Shown piece after piece: positions 51,394-62,059 of a stretch of 64,000 bases of DNA. The notes beneath the pieces were generated by a model that searched no databases, was not told the DNA's origin, and was given only the letters and a program-made list of their open reading frames with translations. The position numbers and the translations under genes were made by a program. Position 1 is the first letter of the stretch. Each line of letters begins with the position of its first letter. The DNA is from Nonomuraea sp. MG754425 (GTDB lineage Bacteria; Actinomycetota; Actinomycetes; Streptosporangiales; Streptosporangiaceae), in assembly GCF_021699195.1 (NCBI RefSeq), contig NZ_SSXE01000013.1, forward strand, positions 1-64,000, given 5' to 3'.

Positions 51394-52222
51394 CCTGCTC
51401 CGCGCCGCCGGAGCCGTGGTCTGGAGAGGTGACGAGGCCGCCCCCGAGGTGGCCGTCATCCACCGCCCCCTCTACGACGACTGGACCTTCCCCAAGGGCA
51501 AGCTGAAGCCCGGGGAGCACGTGATCGCCGGGGGCCTGCGCGAGGTGCGCGAGGAGACCGGCCTGACGGTGCTGTTCGGGCGGGCGCTGCCGCCCGTCCA
51601 CTACCTCAGCTCCGGCCAGCTCAAGCGGGTCGACTACTGGGTGGCGCGGGCCACCGGCGACGACGGGTTCGAGCCCGGCGAGGAGGTGGACGAGCTGCGC
51701 TGGCTGCCGGTGCCGGAGGCCAGGCGACTGCTGACCTACGAGTGGGACGCCGGGCTGCTGCGGGCCCTGCGCGCCGCGCCCCTCGACACGGTGCCCCTCG
51801 TCCTGGTGCGGCACGGCTCGGCCGGCTCCAGGAGCGAGTGGCGGGGCGACGACGCGGCCCGCCCGCTCGACGCCGCCGGGCTCGCCCAGGCGGCGGCCCT
51901 GGCCACCGCCCTGCCCGCCTACCGGCCCGAGCTGCTGCTGAGCTCGCCCAGCGTCCGGTGCGTGCAGACGCTGGAGCCGTTCGCCGCCGGGGCCGCGATC
52001 AGGACCGAGCCGCTGCTCAGCGAGGAGAGCCAGGACCCCGAGAAGACGCCCGAGCTGGTCGGGAAGGTGCGCGTGCCCGCGGCCGTGTGCAGCCACCGCA
52101 GGGTGCTGCCGGGCCTGATCGACACCCTGACCGGCAAGGACGTGCACCTGCGCAAGGGCGCGTTCGCGGTGCTGCACCGGGCCGGCGGGCGGGTGGTCGG
52201 CGTCGAGCGCTATCCGGCCTGA
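51386..52222 (+). CDS. Nudix hydrolase fused to a histidine-phosphatase domain (MutT1-like)
   Basis: 278 residues. Nudix box [12 protein letters not shown] preceded by [14 protein letters not shown] at about 32–60. From about 135 there is a phosphoglycerate-mutase-like domain with the RHG motif [10 protein letters not shown], as in mycobacterial MutT1. It removes oxidised or non-canonical nucleotides (8-oxo-GTP, diadenosine polyphosphates) and may dephosphorylate the product. ATG 51386 follows GGAGG; it overlaps ppk. Confidence 0.88.
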
Positions 52223-52226
52223 GCGT

Positions 52227-53399
52227 TCACCAGGTCACGGGCAGTTCGGCGTAGCCGTCGGCGATGTGCCCCTGCCGGCGTGGCAGCTCCCGCTCCGGCG
52301 TGGCCAGCCGCAGCCCGGGCAGGCGCCGGAACAGCCGGCTGAACACCGCCGCCAGCTCGACCCTGGCCAGGCCGGCTCCGATGCAGAAGCGCGGGCCGTA
52401 GCCGAAGCTCAGATGCGGGTCGGGCAGCGGGCGGCGCAGGTCGAACACGTCCGGGTCCGGGTAGGTCCGCTCGTCCCGGTTGGCCGCGCCGGGGGTGATC
52501 ACGACGGCCTCGCCCCTGCGGATGGTGACGCCGCCGATCTCGATGTCCTCGTGCGCGTACCTGGGCAGGCCGTGCAGGCTGGGCGCGGCCAGGCGCAGGA
52601 TCTCCTCGACCGCGGCCGGGGCCAGGCCGGGATCGGCTCTGAGCAGGTCGAGCTGGCCGGGGTTGGCGAGCAGGAGCAGCACGCCGAAGTCGATGCGGTT
52701 GACGGTGGTCTCGTGCCCGGCGAACAGCAGGGTGCCGGCGAGCCGCGCGATCGTCCCGTCGTCGTCGAGTTCGCGCGCCAGGTCCGACAGGACGTCCTCG
52801 GCCGGTTCGCGGCGTTTGCGGTCGATCAGGCCTGCCATGTACCCGCCCAGCTCCTCGCGGGCGGCCGCGCCCGCCTCCTCGTCGAGCGTGTTCCCCATGC
52901 GGTGCGAGAGGCCGCTGAAGTACTCCCTGTCCTCGTACGGCACGCCCAGCAGCCGGCAGATGACCAGCACGGGCAGCGGGAAGGACAGTTCGGCGTGCAG
53001 ATCCGCCGGCGGGGTCAGCCCGGCGAGGTGGTCGAGCCGCTCGTCCACGAGCGCGCCGACGTCGCCGTCGAGCCGCTTCATCCGGCGCGCGGAGAAGGCC
53101 GGAGCGAACAGCCCGCGCATGCGGTCGTGCTCGGCCCGCTCCGTGGCCACGTCGCCCGCGGGCCCGCCGAGCAGGGCGGATCGGGACAGGCGCGGGGCGT
53201 TGTCCGGGTCGGGGTGAGAGCGTCCGAGCCGGCCGTCGTTGAACAGGGCGCGGGCGTCGTCGTACCCGCTGACCAGCCAGACCTCGTCGCCCACCGGGGT
53301 GCGTACCTTCGCGATGCCCTGCTCCGCCCGCAGGTCCCGGTACGCCCCGGGCACCTCGAGCAGGCTGCCGCGTTCGAAAGGAAGGGAAGGAAGGCTCAT
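52227..53399 (-). CDS. Cytochrome P450
   Basis: 390 residues. I-helix oxygen motif LLFAGHETTV; K-helix EEILR; heme-binding FGYGPRFCIGAGLARVE with the cysteinate ligand near residue 340. CYP105/107-like soluble actinobacterial enzyme; substrate unknown, and no ferredoxin gene is adjacent. The ATG at 53399 overlaps the CHAD stop (ATGA), an unusual coupling. It converges with the Nudix gene. Confidence 0.92.
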   Translation of the reverse strand: MSLPSLPFERGSLLEVPGAYRDLRAEQGIAKVRTPVGDEVWLVSGYDDARALFNDGRLGRSHPDPDNAPRLSRSALLGGPAGDVATERAEHDRMRGLFAPAFSARRMKRLDGDVGALVDERLDHLAGLTPPADLHAELSFPLPVLVICRLLGVPYEDREYFSGLSHRMGNTLDEEAGAAAREELGGYMAGLIDRKRREPAEDVLSDLARELDDDGTIARLAGTLLFAGHETTVNRIDFGVLLLLANPGQLDLLRADPGLAPAAVEEILRLAAPSLHGLPRYAHEDIEIGGVTIRRGEAVVITPGAANRDERTYPDPDVFDLRRPLPDPHLSFGYGPRFCIGAGLARVELAAVFSRLFRRLPGLRLATPERELPRRQGHIADGYAELPVTW

Positions 53400-54874
53400 A
53401 GAACCTTGGTAACCGCTTTGACGGTCTCCTTCCAGACTCTGGGGAACTCGGCGTGGGCCCGCTCGGCCACATTGCGCTCGATCCCGATGAGCAGCCCGTA
53501 CGTGAAGGTGTCCTCGCCCGCCTGCCGGGCGCTCTCGGCCTCCTTGGCCAGCCGCTCCTGGGCGACCACGCCGTCCTGGTGCGCGCCCAGGATCTCCTGG
53601 ACGTTCTCGGCCAGCTTGGCGAGCCGCCCCATGTCGGGGCCCAGGCTCGGCTGGAGGGCCTCGGCGGTGTAACGGGCGCGTTTGGCCGCCTTGCGCACGT
53701 CGTGCATGGCGAGTTCGCGGCGCTCCAGGTCGTCGATGGCCTGGGCGGCGTCGTACCGCTTGGTCACCCGGCCCCAGTTGGCCGCGGCGATGCCGCGCAG
53801 CTCGTCCTGGGCCTGCCTGGCCGCCGCCTTGCCCAGGACGGGACCGCCGACGAGCCGGTCGAGCGCGTCGAGCAGCAGGTAGTAGCGGTCCCCGCTGAGC
53901 GTCTCCTTGATCCGCCCGTACGCCTCCTGCTCGCGTTCGAGCAGGTCGGAGCCGAGGCGGGCCTGGATGGGGCCCGTGACCAGCTCCGGCGCGAGGCCGG
54001 CCAGCTCCTTGGCGAACCTGGCCCTGATCACCTCGAGGTCGCGGGCCTCGCCGAGGACGGTGCCGAGCCAGCGCAGCTCCTCCTGCAGCGGCTCGGTCTC
54101 GCTCACGATGGTCTTGAACGCCTTGAGCGCGCTGCGCAGCCGTCTGGCGGCCACGCGCATCTGGTGGACGGCGTCCTCTTCGGCCCTGCGGACCTGCGGA
54201 TCCTGGGACAGCAGCGCCTTGACCTGGCCTTCCAGGTAGCCCATGACGATCTCGCCGGCACTGCCGGACTTCGTGGGGGCGGTGGGGAGCGGGGCGGGCT
54301 CCAGGAGCTTGGCGAGCTTGCTGGCGGCGCCGGACGGGGCGGCGCCGGCCTTCCTGAGCCGCTTGCCGACCTTGGCCAGCACGCGGGTGGTGCCGTCCTC
54401 GAGGAGTTCGGCCTCGACCTCGCGCCATCGTACGATCTTGGGCTCGTCGCCGAACACGGTGCCCTTGACGCGGTCGTCGGCCACCTCGACCAGCCTGCGC
54501 GCGCCGTCGCTCAGGACCGTGACGCTCCTGCGGGTGTCGAGTTCGGCGACCTGCCGCAGCTCCGCGCCGCGGGTGTAGGCGCGGACCAGTTCGGCCAGCT
54601 CCTCCGGGACGACCTTGGTGCCGCGCGTGAGCGGGTGGGTGATCTCCTGGCGCACGCCCTTGGCCTTGGGGAGCTTCAGGTGCCAGCCCGCGTCGGAGCC
54701 GCCGCGCCTGCGCCGCAGGGTGACGCCCCGGGAGGCCAGCCTCAGGTCGGGCGTGTCGTAGTAGAGAGCCACGAGCCGGTAGCTCTCGGGGCCGGTGACG
54801 TCCCCGAGACCGCTGAGGTCGGGGAGCCGGTACTCCGGGGGGACGTCGAACTTGTCCTCGATCTCGATGCCCAC
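53396..54874 (-). CDS. CYTH–CHAD domain protein
   Basis: 492 residues. The CYTH (triphosphate tunnel) domain at about 1–200 begins with the EIEDKFDVP signature (ExExK-like) and contains rows of Arg/Lys/Glu in the barrel strands. CHAD at about 215–490 is helical and rich in conserved His, Arg and Lys (HQMRVAARRLRSALKAF, HDVRKAAKRARYTAEAL), a known polyphosphate-binding module. Together they suggest polyphosphate or triphosphate handling, near ppk. The start is GTG 54874. It is translationally coupled to the P450. Confidence 0.9.
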   Translation of the reverse strand: MGIEIEDKFDVPPEYRLPDLSGLGDVTGPESYRLVALYYDTPDLRLASRGVTLRRRRGGSDAGWHLKLPKAKGVRQEITHPLTRGTKVVPEELAELVRAYTRGAELRQVAELDTRRSVTVLSDGARRLVEVADDRVKGTVFGDEPKIVRWREVEAELLEDGTTRVLAKVGKRLRKAGAAPSGAASKLAKLLEPAPLPTAPTKSGSAGEIVMGYLEGQVKALLSQDPQVRRAEEDAVHQMRVAARRLRSALKAFKTIVSETEPLQEELRWLGTVLGEARDLEVIRARFAKELAGLAPELVTGPIQARLGSDLLEREQEAYGRIKETLSGDRYYLLLDALDRLVGGPVLGKAAARQAQDELRGIAAANWGRVTKRYDAAQAIDDLERRELAMHDVRKAAKRARYTAEALQPSLGPDMGRLAKLAENVQEILGAHQDGVVAQERLAKEAESARQAGEDTFTYGLLIGIERNVAERAHAEFPRVWKETVKAVTKVL

Positions 54875-54926
54875 TACACCTCACAAGTGTCCGGTTTCGG
54901 ACCATGATGCCACCGGAAGGTGAACA

Positions 54927-55277
54927 TCACACGGCTTGGAGGAGTTCGATTCTGTTGCCCACCGGGTCGGCGACATAGATTCGTCGATACCCAGGGAACA
55001 GGTCATCTGACGTCGCATCGGGCAATTTTCCGCGGTAGACGTCGAGATCGTCCACCAAGAAGGCGGGGTGGGCCTTGCGGGCGGGCCTGAAGTCCTCCTC
55101 GATGCCGAGATGCACCTCCACCCCCTCGCCCCTGAACCAGACACCCCCGCGCCCGGCCAGCCCGGGAGGCTTGGGCACCTCGCGCAGGCCCAGCACACCG
55201 GCGTAGAACTCCCGCAACCGCGGCTCGCTGCCCGCCGGCGCGGCGAGCTGGACGTGGTGCAGCGCCCTGACCGTCAT
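54927..55277 (-). CDS. VOC (glyoxalase/bleomycin-resistance) family protein
   Basis: 116 residues. One betaalphabetabetabeta pair: HHVQLAAPAGSEPRLREFYAGVLG, then VEVHLGIE, AFLVDDLDVYRG, FYVADPVGNRIELL-like end (YVADPVGNRIELLQ). Metal ligands His, His and Glu are in place. Role unknown; often dioxygenase, glyoxalase or resistance. ATG overlaps the methyltransferase stop (ATGA). Confidence 0.85.
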   Translation of the reverse strand: MTVRALHHVQLAAPAGSEPRLREFYAGVLGLREVPKPPGLAGRGGVWFRGEGVEVHLGIEEDFRPARKAHPAFLVDDLDVYRGKLPDATSDDLFPGYRRIYVADPVGNRIELLQAV

Positions 55278-56044
55278 TTCTGCGCCACCACGAAGATCCG
55301 CCGGAACGGGAAGGGCGTGCCGTAACCGCGCGCCGGATACGCCTCGGCGAGCGGCTTGGCCAGGTCCTGCTTGAAGCGCCGCTGCTCGTCGGGGTCGAGG
55401 CGGTCGAGGATCGGGCGCAGGGCGGTGCCGGAGACCCAGTCGAGCACCGGGTGGTCACCCTGCAGCACGTGCACGTACGTCGTCTCCCACGCGTCCACCT
55501 GCGAGCCGCCGTCGTTGAGCAGATCGACGTACTCCAGCGGCTCGCCGACGGGCATGCCCCTGCTGAACTCGCCCAGCCGGTCGGCCCAGGCCCGGGAGGC
55601 GCACAGCTCGCGGATCGCGACGTGGCTGGGGGCGTCGAAGTTGCCCGGCACCTGGAAGGCCAGCCAGCCGCCGGGGGCCAGTTCCTCGACCCAGTGCTCC
55701 AGCACGGCGCGGTGCTCGGGCACCCACTGCAGGACGGCGTTGGAGACGAGCACGTCCATGGGCCGGTCGGGACGCCAGGTGGCGACGTCGGCCACCGCGA
55801 ACCTGACCTGCGTCTCGAGCTTGCGAGCCTTGGTGATCATGGCCGGTGAGGAGTCGAAGCCCTCCACGACCGCGCCGGGCCAGCGGGTGGCCAGCTCCGT
55901 GGTGAGTTCGCCGCTGCCGCAGCCCGCGTCCACGACATAATCGGGTGCGACGGCCCCCACCCTGGAGATCAGCTCGACGAAGGGCCGTGACCGCTCGTCG
56001 GCGTAGACGGCGTACGTCACGGGGTCCCAGATATCTCTTGACAT
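55274..56044 (-). CDS. Trans-aconitate methyltransferase-like SAM enzyme
   Basis: 256 residues. Motif I VVDAGCGSGELTTELA at about 33; VEGFDSSPAMI; VLVSNAVLQWVPEHRAVL; ELAPGGWLAFQVPGNFDAPSH, the last typical of Tam. It methylates a small carboxylic acid, with trans-aconitate as the family reference. Starts at ATG 56044 (MSRDIWDP). It diverges from the marR gene with shared operators in between, and is followed by the coupled VOC gene. Confidence 0.88.
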   Translation of the reverse strand: MSRDIWDPVTYAVYADERSRPFVELISRVGAVAPDYVVDAGCGSGELTTELATRWPGAVVEGFDSSPAMITKARKLETQVRFAVADVATWRPDRPMDVLVSNAVLQWVPEHRAVLEHWVEELAPGGWLAFQVPGNFDAPSHVAIRELCASRAWADRLGEFSRGMPVGEPLEYVDLLNDGGSQVDAWETTYVHVLQGDHPVLDWVSGTALRPILDRLDPDEQRRFKQDLAKPLAEAYPARGYGTPFPFRRIFVVAQK

Positions 56045-56083
56045 GAAGATAATTGATATCGAGAGAGATATCTCGATGTCAAG
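56030..56083. promoter_or_regulatory. Operator cluster between methyltransferase and marR
   Basis: CTTGACAT (56037–56044) and ATGTCAAG (56076–56083) are exact inverted repeats. Inside, ATCGAGA (56058–56064) and TCTCGAT (56071–56077) form a second palindrome, and AGATATCT occurs at 56030–56037. The pattern fits MarR-type autoregulation of a divergent pair. Confidence 0.6.
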
Positions 56084-56101
56084 ACAGTACACTCTTGTGT
56101 C

Positions 56102-56608
56102 ATGACGGAGGATGGTAGAGACGAGGTCGATCGCCTCGTCGCGGCTTGGCGGGCGGAGCGCCCCGACCTCGACGTCGAGCCGCTCCAGGTGCTCTCAAGA
56201 GTGTCACGACTCGCCAAACATCTCGACCGTGCCCGCCGTGCGGCCTTCGCCGAGCACGATCTCGAGCCGTGGGAGTTCGACGTGCTCACCGCGCTGCGGC
56301 GGGCGGGCGAGCCCTACGAGCTCAGCCCCGGAGCCCTGCTGCGGGCCACCCTGGTGACCTCCGGCACGATGACCAACCGCATCGACCGGCTGGCGCAGGC
56401 GGGCCTGGTACGCCGGCGGCCCGATCCCGAGGACCGGCGCGGGGTGCTGGTCTCCCTCACCGACCCGGGCCTGGCCCGGGTGGACGCCGCCTTCGACGAC
56501 CTGCTGCGCAGGGAGCGGGAGCTGCTGTCGGGGCTGGCGGGCGAGAACCAACGGGTGCTGGCCGCGCTCCTGCGCACGCTCCTCACCCCCTTCGACTCCC
56601 CTGGCTGA
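56102..56608 (+). CDS. MarR-family transcriptional regulator
   Basis: 168 residues. Winged helix-turn-helix: WEFDVLTALRRAG, LSPGALLRATLVTSGTMTNRIDRL (recognition helix), GLVRRRPDPEDRRGVLVSLT (wing). The start ATG 56102 lacks a ribosome site, so a leaderless or near-leaderless transcript is possible. It probably represses itself and the methyltransferase–VOC pair through the inverted repeats. Confidence 0.9.
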   Translation: MTEDGRDEVDRLVAAWRAERPDLDVEPLQVLSRVSRLAKHLDRARRAAFAEHDLEPWEFDVLTALRRAGEPYELSPGALLRATLVTSGTMTNRIDRLAQAGLVRRRPDPEDRRGVLVSLTDPGLARVDAAFDDLLRRERELLSGLAGENQRVLAALLRTLLTPFDSPG

Positions 56609-56652
56609 CCCCGGCGGCCCCGGGCGACGGCGAGCGCCGCGCCCGGGCAGGG

Positions 56653-58479
<1,827 letters not shown>

Positions 58480-58532
58480 GGCCTTCCCAGGGTATCGGCT
58501 TCCCGGTGGCCTCCCGGACCGGTGACCTCGGG

Positions 58533-59435
58533 TCAGATGAGGGTGGCGCCCTGGACGGGGCCGTGGGCGGCCACCGCGGTGTGGGCGGCGCCCGTGGCGG
58601 TCAGGCTGTGGGCCAGGTCGCGGGCGTGGGTGGCGTCGATGGCGAGGAAGGCGCAGGTGGGGCCCGAGCCGGAGACGATCGCGCCGAGCGCTCCGTGCTG
58701 GCGGCCCGAGTCGAGGGTCGGCGCGAGCTCGGGGCGCAGGTTGAGCGTGGCGCTCTGGAGGTCGTTGCTGAGGTTGGAGCCGAGGGCGTAGGCGTCGCCG
58801 GTGCCGAGGGCCTCCATCAGCGAGTCGTTGAGCTGGGGCCAGGGCACCTCGGTGCCGGTGCTCTCCCTGAGACGGTCGCACTCGGCGTACACGCTGGCCG
58901 TGGAGAGCCCGCCGTTGGCCAGCGCGAACACCCAGTGGAACGTGCCCCCGGTGGGCAGCTCGCTCAACTGCTCGCCCCGCCCGGTGCCGACGGCCGTGCC
59001 GCCGATCAGCGAGAACGGCACGTCGCTGCCCAGGTCGCCGGCGATCTCCATCAGGTCGTCGAGGGGCAGCCCCAGGCCCCAGAGCTCGTTGCAGGCCACC
59101 AGCGCGCCGGCCGCGTCGGCGCTGCCGCCCGCCATGCCGCCCGCGACGGGGATGTCCTTCTGGATGATCAGGTCGGCGCCGTAGGTGCGGCCCGCGTGCT
59201 TGGCGAGGGCGTGCGCGGCGCGGATCGCCAGGTTGGAGCCGTCGGTCGGCACCTGGTCGGACCACTTACCGTTGACCTGCACCGTGATCGAATCGGACTC
59301 CTTCGCCACCACCTCGTCGAAGATCGACACTGCGTGGAAGACGTTGACCAGGTCGTGGAAGCCATCTTCCCTGAGCGGGCCGACAGAAAGCTGCACGTTG
59401 ACCTTCGCGGGCACACGTACGGTCACCGAACTCAT
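58533..59435 (-). CDS. ispE: 4-diphosphocytidyl-2-C-methyl-D-erythritol kinase
   Basis: 300 residues. GHMP kinase: VRVPAKVNVQLSVGPLREDG with the substrate His/Asp region, the ATP loop IPVAGGMAGGSADAAGAL, and SGSGPTCAFLA near the C-terminus. It is the fourth step of the MEP isoprenoid pathway. Start ATG 59435. In most actinomycetes it follows ksgA directly; here a TetR/SDR pair lies between. Confidence 0.94.
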   Translation of the reverse strand: MSSVTVRVPAKVNVQLSVGPLREDGFHDLVNVFHAVSIFDEVVAKESDSITVQVNGKWSDQVPTDGSNLAIRAAHALAKHAGRTYGADLIIQKDIPVAGGMAGGSADAAGALVACNELWGLGLPLDDLMEIAGDLGSDVPFSLIGGTAVGTGRGEQLSELPTGGTFHWVFALANGGLSTASVYAECDRLRESTGTEVPWPQLNDSLMEALGTGDAYALGSNLSNDLQSATLNLRPELAPTLDSGRQHGALGAIVSGSGPTCAFLAIDATHARDLAHSLTATGAAHTAVAAHGPVQGATLI

Positions 59436-59546
59436 CGATCTTCTGCCACTCTCATCGCTTGCCGGGGTCAAGGACACTCGATGTTATCCAGGCCCGCCGC
59501 TCTGACATGCGGTTCTTGAAATATGACCGCGGGTTCCGCGCAGTCA

Positions 59547-60173
59547 TCAACACAGAGAGTCAAGTTGATGGGCATTTGCCGGGCCGCCGGGCGCGGCCTG
59601 TTCCCCCTCCGCGCGCAGGCCGTGCAGGAAGAAGGACAGGCACCGGCGCCAGGCCCCGGGTGCCGTCTCCATGGACTCGCGGATGACTTGTGACATTGCC
59701 CATACCAGGGTGACCAGGTCTTGCGACCCGAAGTCGGGACGGAGCCGGCCGGCCGCCCTGGCGCGTTCGATGATCCGCTCGGCGTCCGCGAAGCCCCGGC
59801 CGCATGCCTGGCCCACGTCGGTGGCCAGCGAGAAGCTCTGGGCCAGGGCGTCGTTCAGGCTGTGGTCCTCGGCCTGGAGGGCGAAGAGCCCTTCGAGGAA
59901 GCCGACGAACCCGGCCCAGGGGTCGGGGTCGGCCAGCGCCTTCGAGGTGACCTGTTCGAGAGCCGCCAGCCGCTGGGGAAGGATCGCGTCGAGGAGCGCC
60001 TCACGGGTCGGGAAGTGGTTGTAGAGGGTGCCGATGCTGACCCCCGCCCGGCGCGCGATGTGCTCCAGGGGGGCGTCGAGACCGCGCTCGGCGAAGATCT
60101 GGGTGGCCGCGCCCAGCAGTTTGTCGCGGTTGCGCGCGGCGTCGGAGCGCAGCGGCTTGGATTCGGCTGCCAT
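59547..60173 (-). CDS. TetR-family transcriptional repressor
   Basis: 208 residues. N-terminal RNRDKLLGAATQIFAERG, then PLEHIARRAGVSIGTLYNHF, the TetR recognition region with a YNHF end. The C-terminal ligand domain is unassigned. The start is ATG 60173. It diverges from the SDR gene across 99 bp holding two matching operators, so it probably represses that gene and itself. Confidence 0.92.
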   Translation of the reverse strand: MAAESKPLRSDAARNRDKLLGAATQIFAERGLDAPLEHIARRAGVSIGTLYNHFPTREALLDAILPQRLAALEQVTSKALADPDPWAGFVGFLEGLFALQAEDHSLNDALAQSFSLATDVGQACGRGFADAERIIERARAAGRLRPDFGSQDLVTLVWAMSQVIRESMETAPGAWRRCLSFFLHGLRAEGEQAAPGGPANAHQLDSLC

Positions 60174-60187
60174 CCGCCCATCATACG

Positions 60188-60250
60188 AAATCGAGGCAAC
60201 CCTCAAGTTTGTGCTACGGTCGCGACTGAAATTGAGGGAGCCCTCGATTT
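60188..60250. promoter_or_regulatory. Two TetR operators between divergent tetR and SDR genes
   Basis: Site 1 at 60188–60210 reads AAATCGAGG–CAAC–CCTCAAGTTT. Site 2 at 60229–60250 reads AAATTGAGGG–AG–CCCTCGATTT, nine of ten paired positions matching. Both share the AAATyGAGG half-site, so one regulator likely binds both. Confidence 0.65.
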
Positions 60251-60272
60251 AGCTCTGGAGGAAGGCATCGCC

Positions 60273-61004
60273 ATGTCCGCAGCAGCACGCAAGACTGCCG
60301 TCGTCATCGGAGCGGGGCCGGGTCTCGGCATGTCCGTCGCGCATCGGTTCGGGCGCGAGGGCTACGCCGTGGCGCTGGTCTCACGTACCGGGTCCCGGCA
60401 CGCCGGATACCTGGCGGCGCTGGCCGAGGCGGGGGTCGAGGCCGCCGCCTTCGTCGCCGACGTACGGGACCGCGACCGGGCCAGGGCCGCCGTGGACGCG
60501 ATCGGCGCGCGGTTCGGCGCGATCGACGTCCTCTACTACGGCCCCGCGATCACCGATCTGGACGCCCCGCCCGCGCCCATCACCGGCATCACGGTGGCGG
60601 ACGTCCAGGACGCGATGAACGTCGTCTACCCGGCGGTCGACCTGGTCGGCAGGGTGCTGCCGGGCATGATCGAGAGAGGCGGCGGCGGGCTGCTGTTCGC
60701 CGGGGGCCTCAGCGCCGTCATGCCGATGCCCGCGCTCGGCGGCCTGGCGATCTCGGCGGCGGCGCTGCGCAACTACGCGCTGACGCTCAACGCGGCGCTG
60801 GCCGGTCAGGGCGTCTACGCGGGCAGCCTGATCATCGGCGGGCTGATCGAACGCGGGGACATCCACCAGGCGGTGACGGCCCAGCCGGAACGGTTCGGCG
60901 ACGTGGGGAACAGCACCCTCGACCCCGACCTGATCGCCGACGCCGCCTGGGACCTCTACACCGGACGCGACCGGCCCGAGGCCACGTTCAGCGCCTTCGC
61001 CTGA
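60273..61004 (+). CDS. Short-chain dehydrogenase/reductase-like protein lacking the YxxxK pair
   Basis: 243 residues. Rossmann NAD(P) motif GAGPGLG at 13–19 and LYYGPAI for the NNAG region. Where classical SDRs have YxxxK, this reads LAISAAALRNYA, so Tyr and Lys are both missing. It is likely catalytically altered or a binding protein. The start is ATG 60273 after GGAGGAAGG. It is divergently controlled by the TetR gene. Confidence 0.82.
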   Translation: MSAAARKTAVVIGAGPGLGMSVAHRFGREGYAVALVSRTGSRHAGYLAALAEAGVEAAAFVADVRDRDRARAAVDAIGARFGAIDVLYYGPAITDLDAPPAPITGITVADVQDAMNVVYPAVDLVGRVLPGMIERGGGGLLFAGGLSAVMPMPALGGLAISAAALRNYALTLNAALAGQGVYAGSLIIGGLIERGDIHQAVTAQPERFGDVGNSTLDPDLIADAAWDLYTGRDRPEATFSAFA

Positions 61005-61152
61005 CGGAACGCCTTCGCGTGCGGGCCGGATGCCTCCACCCGAAGTGCCGGCACCGCCGGGTGCGGGTGCGAGCCTCCGAGCGCCGGTCCGGCTCTCTCT
61101 TGCGACCGCCACATGTGCGGGTCGGGTGTCTGTGTGTCGAGGTGGTGCGTGG

Positions 61153-61995
61153 TCAGGGGCGGAGTTCGGCGATGCGGGCGAAGGCCGTGACGTCGAGTTG
61201 CTCGCCGCGCGCGGACGGGTCCACGCCCGCCGCCCGCAGCGTGCGCTCCGCGTCGGCGGCGGTGCCGGCCCAGGAGGCGAGGGCGGCCCGCAGGGTCTTG
61301 CGGCGCTGCGCGAAGGCCGCGTCCACCACCCCGAACACCTCCTCCCGCGACGCCGTCGTGGCCGGCGGGTCGCGGCGGGCCAGGGAGACGAGGCCGGAAT
61401 CGACGTTGGGGACGGGCCAGAACACGCTCCGGCTCACCGGCCCCGCCCGGCGCACGTCCGCGTACCAGGCGGCCTTGACCGACGGCACCCCGTACACCTT
61501 CGAGCCCGGACCCGCGGCCAGCCGGTCGGCCACCTCCGACTGCACCATCACCAGGCCCGTGCGCAGCGACGGGAGCACCTCCAGGAGGTGGAGCAGCACC
61601 GGGACGGCCACGTTGTACGGCAGGTTCGCGACCAGGGCTGTGGGCACGTGCCCCGCGAGGTCGTCAAGGACGATCTTCATGGCGTCGGCGTTGACGACCG
61701 TGAGCCGGTCGGCCGCGTCGCGCTCGGCCACCGTGACGGGGAGCTGACCGGCCAGCACCGGATCGATCTCGACGGCCACCACGTGCGCGGCCGACGTCAG
61801 CAACCCCAGCGTGAGCGAGCCGAGACCCGGCCCGACCTCGATGACCACGTCGTCCGGGGCGAGGTCGGCCACACGGACGATGCGGCGGACGGTCCCTGCG
61901 TCGATCACGAAGTTCTGGCCCAGTTTTTTTGTCGGACGAATGTCTAGCTTGTTGGCCAAAATACGTATTTCCGCAGGGCCCAGCAGCCTCATCAT
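61153..61995 (-). CDS. ksgA: 16S rRNA dimethyladenosine transferase
   Basis: 280 residues. [20 protein letters not shown] at the N-terminus, [17 protein letters not shown] (SAM motif I), [14 protein letters not shown] (NLPYN base-binding motif), [14 protein letters not shown]. It dimethylates two adjacent adenines near the 3' end of 16S rRNA. The start is one of two adjacent ATGs (61995/61992) after GGGAG. It diverges from the kinase gene. Confidence 0.94.
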   Translation of the reverse strand: MMRLLGPAEIRILANKLDIRPTKKLGQNFVIDAGTVRRIVRVADLAPDDVVIEVGPGLGSLTLGLLTSAAHVVAVEIDPVLAGQLPVTVAERDAADRLTVVNADAMKIVLDDLAGHVPTALVANLPYNVAVPVLLHLLEVLPSLRTGLVMVQSEVADRLAAGPGSKVYGVPSVKAAWYADVRRAGPVSRSVFWPVPNVDSGLVSLARRDPPATTASREEVFGVVDAAFAQRRKTLRAALASWAGTAADAERTLRAAGVDPSARGEQLDVTAFARIAELRP

Positions 61996-62059
61996 CCAAC
62001 CAGTCTCCCGCATCGAAGAACGTGCGATGGCGGACGGGGAGAGCAAAGGGGAGGATGGC

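Noticed and set aside
52227-54905. A CHAD–P450 fusion read from one long frame
   Set aside because: The upstream part of that frame is a shadow; the P450 starts at ATG 53399 overlapping the separate CHAD frame.
60188-60250. Reading the tetR–SDR gap as a hairpin terminator
   Set aside because: Two similar sites with the same half-site in a divergent promoter fit operators better than a terminator.
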